Shown here piece by piece: positions 1 to 5,508 of a stretch of 5,508 bases of DNA. The notes under the pieces were generated by a model. It saw only the letters and a program-made list of their open reading frames with translations. It was not told the origin of the DNA and did not search any database. The first letter of the stretch is position 1; each line of letters begins with the position of its first letter. The translations under genes were made by a program, and so were the position numbers. The stretch comes from Halieaceae bacterium. GTDB lineage: Bacteria; Pseudomonadota; Gammaproteobacteria; Pseudomonadales; Halieaceae. Location: assembly GCA_002683395.1 (NCBI GenBank), contig NYTG01000093.1, positions 1-5,508 of the forward strand, in the 5' to 3' direction.

Positions 1-168
1 CTCCCCAAAGTAGTCGCCCTGCAGCGTGCGAAGCAGCAGGTACTCGCTGCCTCCTGGGTCCCGCACCGGCCAGAGCAGCGACAGGGAGGGGCCAATCGTC
101 AGGGTCGCGAGCAGCGCACGAGAGCGGAGGTCGAGCACGAGCAGTGTGCCGTCGAGGCAGCCGCTCAT
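1..168 (-). CDS. Partial reading frame with a WD/beta-propeller-like segment, runs off the left edge
   Basis: An open minus-strand frame begins at an ATG at 168-166 and continues without a stop to base 1 (56 codons); the frame stays open upstream of the ATG until a TAA near 215. The first residues, MSGCLDGTLLVLDLRSR, look like one blade of a WD40- or YncE-type propeller (SGxxDGTLxVxDL), followed by a Leu-rich stretch and YLLLRTLQGDYFGE at the edge. About 85% of third codon positions are G or C, the first position is next and the second lowest, which is the pattern of a real GC-rich gene read in this direction. There is no Shine-Dalgarno sequence in front of the ATG, so the ATG may be an interior Met or chance. 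The family cannot be named from this fragment. It could also be foreign sequence joined to this contig. Coding status is likely, identity unknown. Confidence 0.45.
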   Translation of the reverse strand, partial: MSGCLDGTLLVLDLRSRALLATLTIGPSLSLLWPVRDPGGSEYLLLRTLQGDYFGE

Positions 169-215
169 TGAATCTGTTAGATTTTCATCCTGTTTTTGAG
201 ATACGTCTGTAATTT
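169..215 (+). promoter_or_regulatory. AT-rich spacer upstream of the DUF305-propeller/BCCT unit
   Basis: This is the only non-coding stretch in front of the plus-strand unit, so its promoter should lie here or further left. It is much richer in A/T than bases 1-168. A TTGAAT hexamer sits at 168-173, but no good -10 box follows at the usual spacing. A small inverted repeat, AATCT-GTT-AGATT, lies at 171-183. It is too short to claim as an operator. A GAG at 198-200 is about 15 bases from the ATG at 216, too far for a normal ribosome binding site, so gene 1 appears to have weak or no Shine-Dalgarno pairing. Confidence 0.25.
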
Positions 216-2711
216 ATGCGCGCCAAGTTCCCTCTGTTACCGGGACTGATCTTTCTCAGTTTCACGGCTCACGCCAATAACCCTATTGTCCAACCCGGCG
301 CACCGGGCGAGGCGCCGCGATTGTTGAGCCCGGAGGAAGCGATAGAAGTTGCCGACACGCGCTACACCGCGAGTGACGCAACCTTCATGCGCAACATGAT
401 CCCCCATCACCAGCAAGCGCTGAAGATGTCTAAGCTCGCTGCCGCGCGCACCAATTCGCCTGAGGTAATCGATATCTCGGCAAGGATAGAGGCCTCGCAG
501 GGCGATGAGATCGCCTTTATGGAGCAGTGGTTAGTTCAGCGCGGTGAACCTATAAGGATTGAGATGCAGCCTCATGCGCATCACAGCATGCGCGGCATGG
601 CGACACCTGAGCAAATGGGCGCACTGGCGGCGGCCTCAGCGACCGAGTTTGACCGCCAATTTCTGACACTTATGATCACGCACCACGAGGGCGCGTTACA
701 CATGGTGGAGGCGCTGATGGAGCAGCCCGGCGCGGCCTACGATCCAACGCTGTTTGAATTCACCAACGATGTGACCAACGATCAATCAAAAGAAATTGAG
801 CTGATGCACGGCCTGTTACTGGAACTCTCGGAAGATCCTCGCGCACACCTCGCACCCGGCTTTGACGATGCAGAAGAGGCCATTTGGAATCTTCGAAAGT
901 TAGCAGTATTAGCAAAACCGGCGGGGTTTTATGACCCGGCTAACCCGGCCGAATTACCGCCCGAGCGTTTTCTACAGAGCGACTCTGAAAACAGCGATGG
1001 TGATGACGTCGCCGACACGGATCATCACTCGCTTCCTCACGACACCCCGGAGAATGGCAACGCCGTGATACCGAGTGCGTCAAGCGATGACGAGAATGAC
1101 ACGTCAAAGCCGGACCCACGCTCACCCATGCTGAGCTTCTCCAACACGGACATTGCATTCCGTAACAGCGTTATGGTGGCCGGCAGCTACCACGGCTTTA
1201 ATATTTACCAGCTCGACAAGAGCGGCATTCCGGACTTGATGGCTTCGGTGGTGTGCCCCGGAGGACAGGGTGACGTATCCATCGTGGGCGACTTACTGAT
1301 CATGTCGGTAGAGGAGACGCGCGGGCGCGTCGATTGTGGCCTGCAAGGTGTCGAAGCCGAGGTCAGTGAGGAGCGATTCCGAGGGTTACGCATTTTCGAT
1401 ATCTCGGACCTGACCCGACCCAAACAAGTGGGTGCCGTGCAAACTTGTCGTGGGTCTCATACCCATTCTGTGGTCTCAGGACCCGACGCCAAGGGCAACA
1501 TCATCGTCTACAACTCAGGCATATCACGAGTCCGCGACGAGGAGGAACTGACTGGCTGCTTTGACGAGTCACCGGGAGATGATCGCACCGCCCTATTTCG
1601 CATCGACGTCATTGAGATTCCGGTGGCCAACCCCGCCAAATCCCGCATTATCGACAGCCCCGCGGTGTTTGCAGACCCCGAAACCGGAGCACTTGGCGGC
1701 CTGTGGCGGGGAGGGGATCATGGCGAGGACACACAGGAAACGTATCGTACGGATCAATGTCATGACATTACGGTGTTCCCAAGTCTGAATCTGGCGGCCG
1801 GGGCCTGCTCAGGAAACGGGATCCTTTTTGATATCACCGACCCGAGCGCGCCCACACGAATCGACGCAGTGAACGATACCGGTTTTGCCTACTGGCACTC
1901 CGCGACGTTCAATAATGACGGCACCAAAGTGCTGTTTACCGACGAGTGGGGTGGTGGCATGCGACCGCGATGCCGGACCTATGATCCTCTCACCTGGGGC
2001 GCCGACGCCATTTATGACATTGTCGCTGGCAAGCTGGTATTCAAGAGTCACTTCAAGATGCCGGCTCCCCAGGGTGAAACCGAAAATTGCGTTGCCCATA
2101 ACGGTTCTATTATCCCGGTGCCCGGACGGGATATTTTTGTGCAGGCTTGGTACCAGGGTGGGCTCTCGATCATCGACTTTACTGATTCTGCTAACCCCAT
2201 CGAGATCGCCTACTTCGACCGCGGCCCGATTGATGATGAAGACCTGGTGACGGGCGGCTATTGGTCGACCTACTGGTATCAGGGACGTATCTATGGAACA
2301 GAAATCATTCGCGGAGTCGATGTCTTTGCCCTGATACCCAGTGAGCACCTCAGCGCAAATGAAATCGCCGCCGCGGAAATGGCCAATCAGGGCGATGCTT
2401 TCAATCCGCAACAGCAGTTTCCTGTGACGTGGCCGGCAGCCCCCGCCGTGAGCCTCGCCTATCTGGATCAATGGGTTCGGTCTCATCCCGAGCAACGTCA
2501 GACGCTAACGCCACTTTATGAGACACTCCGCGCGGCAGATCTAACATTAATAAATAAACAACAGGACAGTGCGCTTGCCGCGTCTTTGACTGACTGGGCT
2601 GGGGCGGCTGATATCTCCTTTAGTGCTGCTTTGCGAAACAGTCTGCGCGCGATCAGCCGCCGGCTCTCTGTGGCACCGCCCACGCGGCTCACCAGTCAGG
2701 CTGCTCCTTAG
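216..2711 (+). CDS. Secreted DUF305 domain / LVIVD-type beta-propeller fusion protein
   Basis: Seen: a signal peptide (MRAK, then hydrophobic 5-16, AHA before a likely cleavage after A20), which supports this ATG despite weak ribosome pairing. A DUF305 domain spans about 50-205, with its paired motifs MIPHHQQAL (H64/H65) and MITHHEGALHM (H156/H157). A His/Met patch lies between them at 117-128. An acidic linker runs about 250-305. From about 308 to 707 comes a propeller with recurring LVIVD-like strands (GLRIFDISD, GILFDITDP, GLSIIDFTDSANP, GVDVFALIP). A helical tail of about 120 residues begins at HLSANEIAAAEM.

Known: DUF305 proteins have a ferritin-like fold and some bind copper. LVIVD propellers are mostly of unknown function. 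Eight cysteines, all in the propeller, could form disulfides in the periplasm. Histidines in SHTHS, CHDIT, YWHSATF and CVAHNG may form a metal site (inference). The stop codon overlaps the ribosome binding site of the BCCT gene. Domain calls are firm; the reaction is unknown. Confidence 0.9.
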   Translation: MRAKFPLLPGLIFLSFTAHANNPIVQPGAPGEAPRLLSPEEAIEVADTRYTASDATFMRNMIPHHQQALKMSKLAAARTNSPEVIDISARIEASQGDEIAFMEQWLVQRGEPIRIEMQPHAHHSMRGMATPEQMGALAAASATEFDRQFLTLMITHHEGALHMVEALMEQPGAAYDPTLFEFTNDVTNDQSKEIELMHGLLLELSEDPRAHLAPGFDDAEEAIWNLRKLAVLAKPAGFYDPANPAELPPERFLQSDSENSDGDDVADTDHHSLPHDTPENGNAVIPSASSDDENDTSKPDPRSPMLSFSNTDIAFRNSVMVAGSYHGFNIYQLDKSGIPDLMASVVCPGGQGDVSIVGDLLIMSVEETRGRVDCGLQGVEAEVSEERFRGLRIFDISDLTRPKQVGAVQTCRGSHTHSVVSGPDAKGNIIVYNSGISRVRDEEELTGCFDESPGDDRTALFRIDVIEIPVANPAKSRIIDSPAVFADPETGALGGLWRGGDHGEDTQETYRTDQCHDITVFPSLNLAAGACSGNGILFDITDPSAPTRIDAVNDTGFAYWHSATFNNDGTKVLFTDEWGGGMRPRCRTYDPLTWGADAIYDIVAGKLVFKSHFKMPAPQGETENCVAHNGSIIPVPGRDIFVQAWYQGGLSIIDFTDSANPIEIAYFDRGPIDDEDLVTGGYWSTYWYQGRIYGTEIIRGVDVFALIPSEHLSANEIAAAEMANQGDAFNPQQQFPVTWPAAPAVSLAYLDQWVRSHPEQRQTLTPLYETLRAADLTLINKQQDSALAASLTDWAGAADISFSAALRNSLRAISRRLSVAPPTRLTSQAAP

Positions 2712-2714
2712 GAG
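2710..2714 (+). promoter_or_regulatory. Ribosome binding site of the BCCT gene overlapping the upstream stop codon
   Basis: AGGAG lies 5 bases before the ATG at 2720 and shares its first two bases with the TAG stop at 2709-2711. This fixes the BCCT start and places its initiation site under ribosomes finishing the upstream gene, which points to translational coupling and one transcript. Confidence 0.85.
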
Positions 2715-2719
2715 AACGA

Positions 2720-4312
2720 ATGACAGAACTCATCACCCGGGTTGAATCGACGGGATTCTACGCAGGCCAGAATCGCTGGGTTGCGATCGCAGTCAAAGTG
2801 ATGGTGGTGAGCCTGGTGTTGTGGGCGTCGCTCGCAAACGACGCGGGCGACATACTGATGGACATCCAATCAGCCACCATTGGTTACTTCAGAGGCTGGT
2901 ATGTCTACGCCTCTGCCGCCTTTATGGTGATGAGCCTCGCCTTGGCCTTAATCCCCGGTACCGGTCGCATTCGCCTGGGAGCGGACGACGCCAAACCCGA
3001 ATTCAGTCGCTTCGCCTGGTTCTCTATGATGTTTGGCGCCGGGATCGGCGTGGGAATGCTGACCTATTCTACCGCTGAGCCCCTTGCGCACTTTGCTAAC
3101 AATCCTGACGTGATCATGGGCGCAACCACCGCGTTCGATCGAGACAATCTAGCCGCCGCCTACAAATGGACATTGCTCCACTACGGCCTGACGCCATGGG
3201 GTTGCTACGCCATTGTGGGCATGTCCTTGGCTTACTTTGCTTACCGCCGCGATATGCCGCTGACGATTCGCTCACCGTTTACCGCGGTACTAGGCCCTGA
3301 ATCAGGTAGACGGGTCGGTGCGATAGTTGATACGGCAGCGATCCTCGCCACCATCATCGGTATCGGCGTCACCATTGGCTACGGCGTCAATCAACTGACC
3401 TTCGGGATTGACCAGATCACGAATTGGCAGTGGCTGGTCACCGATGGCAAACCGAGCCTGACCGCGCTGTCATTGGCCGTCATCTTTCTGACTTTGGCGG
3501 CCATGCTATCTGCGCTGTCTGGCATCGGGCGCGGCATTCGATGGCTGTCTAATCTGAATATGGCGCTGTCCTGGCTGCTCCTGGTTATCTTTATCGTGTT
3601 CGGCGCCACTACGTTCGCCGCAGAGATGTTTGTGGTGGGCTTAACCGAATACCTGCAAACCATTCCGACAATGTCTGTGACGATCTGGAACGGCACTGAC
3701 ACTGAAACTGCCCGCGCACTCAGTGACTGGCAAGCCAACTGGAACATTTTTTATTGGGCTTGGTGGATCGCCTTTACGCCGTTCGTCGGACTCTTTCTCG
3801 CCCGGGTGTCGCAGGGCAGAACCATTCGCGAGTATGTCGTGGGCGCCATTTTGATGCCTTCACTCATGTGCTTCGCCTGGTTCTGCATTATTGGCGGCAC
3901 CGCTCTTGATCTAGAGCTTCGCGGCATTGCTGACGGAAACATTCTTGGCGCGGATCTCTCGGCACAGCTGTTTGCAACGGTGGACAGCCTGTTCGCGGCA
4001 GATTGGGTGTTGCCGGTCGCAACACTTTGCGTCGTGCTGCTGATCACCTACCTGGTAACGTCAGCAGACTCAGCAGTACTCGTCATTAATACAATCGTCT
4101 CAGGTGGTGCGCCTAACGGTGTGCGCAATCGACATATCGTGCTTTGGAGTGTGGTCCTAGGGCTGGTGATTATTACTCTGCTCTTTGCCGGCGGTATGGA
4201 CGCGCTCCGCTCGGTCATGATTATTGGAGCCTTACCGTTCTCGGCGGTCATGCTCTTCATGCTGTGCGCGCTGATCTACGCCATGTTCGTGGATATCAAA
4301 AAGCGCGACTGA
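2720..4312 (+). CDS. BCCT-family (betaine/carnitine/choline) transporter
   Basis: An inner-membrane secondary transporter of 530 residues with about twelve hydrophobic segments (roughly 20-38, 60-80, 98-117, 150-175, 200-222, 248-268, 280-300, 343-362, 372-393, 430-458, 472-490, 500-523).

Family marks seen: GAGIGVGM at 106-113 followed by TAEP; HYGLTPWGCY at 154-163; FYWAWWIAFTPFVG at 344-357 followed by ARVSQGRTIREY; and VTSADS at 446-451. By alignment from memory with BetP, the glycine motif is GIGVG with Gly (G112) where proton-coupled choline carriers such as BetT carry Asp. T447/S448 match a sodium-site Thr/Ser pair. Together these favour sodium-coupled uptake of a betaine-like compound. 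The aromatic box differs from BetP (Y155 for Trp, F352 for Trp). The termini are short, with no long charged C-tail, so BetP-type osmosensing is unlikely. The substrate (glycine betaine, DMSP, carnitine or other) cannot be set from sequence. It is coupled to the secreted protein gene upstream. Confidence 0.95.
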   Translation: MTELITRVESTGFYAGQNRWVAIAVKVMVVSLVLWASLANDAGDILMDIQSATIGYFRGWYVYASAAFMVMSLALALIPGTGRIRLGADDAKPEFSRFAWFSMMFGAGIGVGMLTYSTAEPLAHFANNPDVIMGATTAFDRDNLAAAYKWTLLHYGLTPWGCYAIVGMSLAYFAYRRDMPLTIRSPFTAVLGPESGRRVGAIVDTAAILATIIGIGVTIGYGVNQLTFGIDQITNWQWLVTDGKPSLTALSLAVIFLTLAAMLSALSGIGRGIRWLSNLNMALSWLLLVIFIVFGATTFAAEMFVVGLTEYLQTIPTMSVTIWNGTDTETARALSDWQANWNIFYWAWWIAFTPFVGLFLARVSQGRTIREYVVGAILMPSLMCFAWFCIIGGTALDLELRGIADGNILGADLSAQLFATVDSLFAADWVLPVATLCVVLLITYLVTSADSAVLVINTIVSGGAPNGVRNRHIVLWSVVLGLVIITLLFAGGMDALRSVMIIGALPFSAVMLFMLCALIYAMFVDIKKRD

Positions 4313-4321
4313 GCTACCCGC

Positions 4322-5320
4322 CTACTCCGCCTCTGCCTCATTGCAAAGCAACGCAGCACCCAGCAGACCGGGATGAGGGTGCGCAATGACATAGGTGCCT
4401 ATCGACGTATTAAATGAAGCGAATCGTCCTTTCGCCTCGAAGCGCGCGCGAAACTCACTTTCTTTCATGAAGTCGATGTAGTCAGGCACGATCCCTCCGG
4501 CGATGTAGACACCTCCCCGGGCACCCAAGGTCAAAGCAAAATCGCCCGCGGCAGAACCCAATACCGCAAAGAATAGCTTCATGGTCTCGACCGCCATCGC
4601 CTCTTGGCCTGTCAGTGCAGCCGCGCCAATCGCCTCCGATGAATGCAGGGGAGTCGGTTGATCGTTGATTTCACCCAAAGCGTGGTAAAGATTCGTGATG
4701 CCAGGACCGGACAAAATTCGCTCAATGGAGACACGCTCATAACGATTCCGCAGGTGCTGCAGCACTGCCACCTCCAGATCGCTTGTAGGTGAGAAGTCGA
4801 CATGCCCGCCTTCCCCCGACAGAACCATCGCACGCCCGTGCATATCGAAGGCGATGCTGGACACCCCGGTCCCCGTGCCCGGTCCAATTGCCACCATTGG
4901 GTGGCCAGCTAATGAACTGCCAACGCCTACAGCGACTCGATTCTCTGCTCCCAGGTGCGGCAGGCAACGTGCGGTCGCCGCAAAGTCATTTACGACCCGA
5001 ATTCGAGGGCAGCCCATCTGTTCCACCACTTCATCGAGGCTAAAGCACCAGGCGTTGTTGGTAAGACGGATTTCATTGCCGACAGGCGTGGCTGCCACTG
5101 CCAAACAGATCTGTGTCAAACCTGTCTCGGGTAAAGACAGGCGCTGGCAATATAACCGCAGTTGACCCAGCAGTCCGGCGAACGAGGGAAACGCCTCGGA
5201 TGTATAGACGCCGATGATTTTCGGACATGTCTCACCCGCCGCTGCATAAGCGAAGCGCGCATGAGTGCCGCCGATATCAGCGAGCAGATGCCAGTTTGCT
5301 ACCGGGGCATCAGAAGCCAT
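4322..5320 (-). CDS. glk: Glucokinase, non-ROK E. coli type (EC 2.7.1.2)
   Basis: Cytoplasmic ATP-dependent phosphorylation of glucose to glucose-6-phosphate. Numbered from the ATG at 5320 (332 residues; E. coli Glk is about 321): phosphate-binding loop ADIGGTHAR at 14-22; sugar-contact LTNNAW at 87-92; VNDFAA with the catalytic-base Asp D112; GPGTGTGVS at 147-155; GEGGHVDF with E170 and H173; E200 in ERILSGPG; AGGI at 274-277; and PGLLGA near the end. The residues matching E. coli D100, E157, H160 and E187 are all present. There is no ROK cysteine zinc motif.

Start choice: an in-frame GTG at 5341 would add seven residues but has no ribosome site and would overlap the upstream gene. The ATG at 5320 has a purine-rich AGGGCGGAG just before it and follows the transporter stop by 14 bases. 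The gene is probably co-transcribed with that transporter, which fits sugar import followed by phosphorylation. It ends 9 bases from the converging BCCT stop. Confidence 0.96.
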   Translation of the reverse strand: MASDAPVANWHLLADIGGTHARFAYAAAGETCPKIIGVYTSEAFPSFAGLLGQLRLYCQRLSLPETGLTQICLAVAATPVGNEIRLTNNAWCFSLDEVVEQMGCPRIRVVNDFAATARCLPHLGAENRVAVGVGSSLAGHPMVAIGPGTGTGVSSIAFDMHGRAMVLSGEGGHVDFSPTSDLEVAVLQHLRNRYERVSIERILSGPGITNLYHALGEINDQPTPLHSSEAIGAAALTGQEAMAVETMKLFFAVLGSAAGDFALTLGARGGVYIAGGIVPDYIDFMKESEFRARFEAKGRFASFNTSIGTYVIAHPHPGLLGAALLCNEAEAE

Positions 5321-5324
5321 CTCG

Positions 5325-5333
5325 CTCCGCCCT
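5325..5333 (-). promoter_or_regulatory. Ribosome binding site deciding the glk start
   Basis: On the minus strand AGGGCGGAG precedes the ATG at 5320. GGAG is 4 bases away and the alternative AGGG is 9 bases away. It lies in the 14-base gap after the upstream stop codon, slightly overlapping nothing downstream. The alternative GTG at 5341 has only a T-rich, unpaired upstream region, so this site favours the ATG. Confidence 0.6.
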
Positions 5334-5334
5334 G

Positions 5335-5508
5335 CTACCACCAGACAGCATAGAAAAATACCAGAATCAGGGTGACCGTAACGGCGCTGAGATTAAAGCT
5401 CTGAGTGGTGCTGAAACCAGCCTTGTCGAGCCTAACGAAGCCACTCTGGGGGAATGGCCTCAGTAAAGACCAGCCAACACCGATCAACAGACAGAGCAGA
5501 AAGACCAA
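5335..5508 (-). CDS. C-terminal end of a membrane transporter, probably a sodium:solute symporter (partial)
   Basis: The frame enters at the right edge and ends at TAG 5337-5335, giving 57 residues and no start in the window. Seen: a hydrophobic segment at the edge (LVFLLCLLIGVGWSLL), a short polar loop with RPFP and a Phe-Asn pair (TTQSFNLSAV), then a final membrane segment ending LILVFFYAVWW. A polar loop with an FN pair, then a last helix ending in aromatic residues right at the C-terminus, is a pattern I associate with bacterial sugar transporters of the SSS (SGLT-like) family. This is recall, not a search. The gene sits 14 bases upstream of glucokinase on the same strand, which favours a sugar substrate. 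An MFS or other carrier cannot be excluded. Being the end of a real membrane protein gene is well supported; the family is moderate. Confidence 0.7.
   Translation of the reverse strand: MVFLLCLLIGVGWSLLRPFPQSGFVRLDKAGFSTTQSFNLSAVTVTLILVFFYAVWW

Noticed and set aside
1..171. Plus-strand open frame ending at TGA 169-171, as the tail of a gene entering from the left
   Set aside because: Its translation is an Arg/Gln/Ala-rich mix without protein-like pattern, and GC by codon position fits the minus-strand reading better (85/73/51% for positions 3/1/2).
171..183. Inverted repeat AATCT-GTT-AGATT as an operator or terminator
   Set aside because: Only five base pairs in an AT-rich spacer; too short for a terminator stem and likely to occur by chance.
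1809..2495. Long open minus-strand frame of 228 codons inside the propeller gene
   Set aside because: It lies wholly antisense to a well-supported coding region with clear family motifs, shows no recognisable domain, and is best explained as a shadow of that gene's codon use.
4341..4351. TTGC-AAA-GCAA hairpin near the BCCT/glk junction as a terminator
   Set aside because: A four-pair stem inside the glk coding end, with no T-run after it on either strand.
5321..5341. GTG at 5341 as the glk start
   Set aside because: It has no Shine-Dalgarno sequence, overlaps the upstream transporter end by seven bases, and adds residues not expected in the family; the ATG at 5320 has a purine-rich site.

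Overview
The window has the look of a bacterial chromosome fragment, most likely from a marine-type gammaproteobacterium. This is an inference from a moderately GC-rich composition, tight gene packing, a BCCT transporter and an E. coli-type (non-ROK) glucokinase. No rRNA, tRNA, mobile element or CRISPR array was seen.

Layout. Bases 1-168 hold the start or an interior piece of a very GC-rich reading frame on the minus strand that runs off the left edge. It resembles a beta-propeller/WD-type blade, and its composition differs from everything else in the window. A short AT-rich spacer (169-215) precedes a two-gene plus-strand unit. The first gene (216-2711) is a secreted 831-residue protein with an N-terminal DUF305 domain, an acidic linker and a large LVIVD-type beta-propeller. 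The second (2720-4312) is a BCCT-family transporter whose ribosome binding site overlaps the stop codon of the first. Converging on this from the right is a minus-strand unit: the last 57 codons of a membrane transporter (5335-5508, probably a sodium:solute symporter) followed 14 bases later by glucokinase (4322-5320). The two units meet tail to tail with 9 bases between stop codons.

How they may work together. The right-hand pair reads as sugar uptake followed by phosphorylation to glucose-6-phosphate. The left-hand pair couples a periplasmic, probably metal-binding propeller protein to an importer of betaine-like compounds. That pairing, together with the DUF305-propeller fusion and a set of histidines spread through the propeller, is the least ordinary part of the window. 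The propeller has no established activity, so any catalytic role given here is hypothesis.
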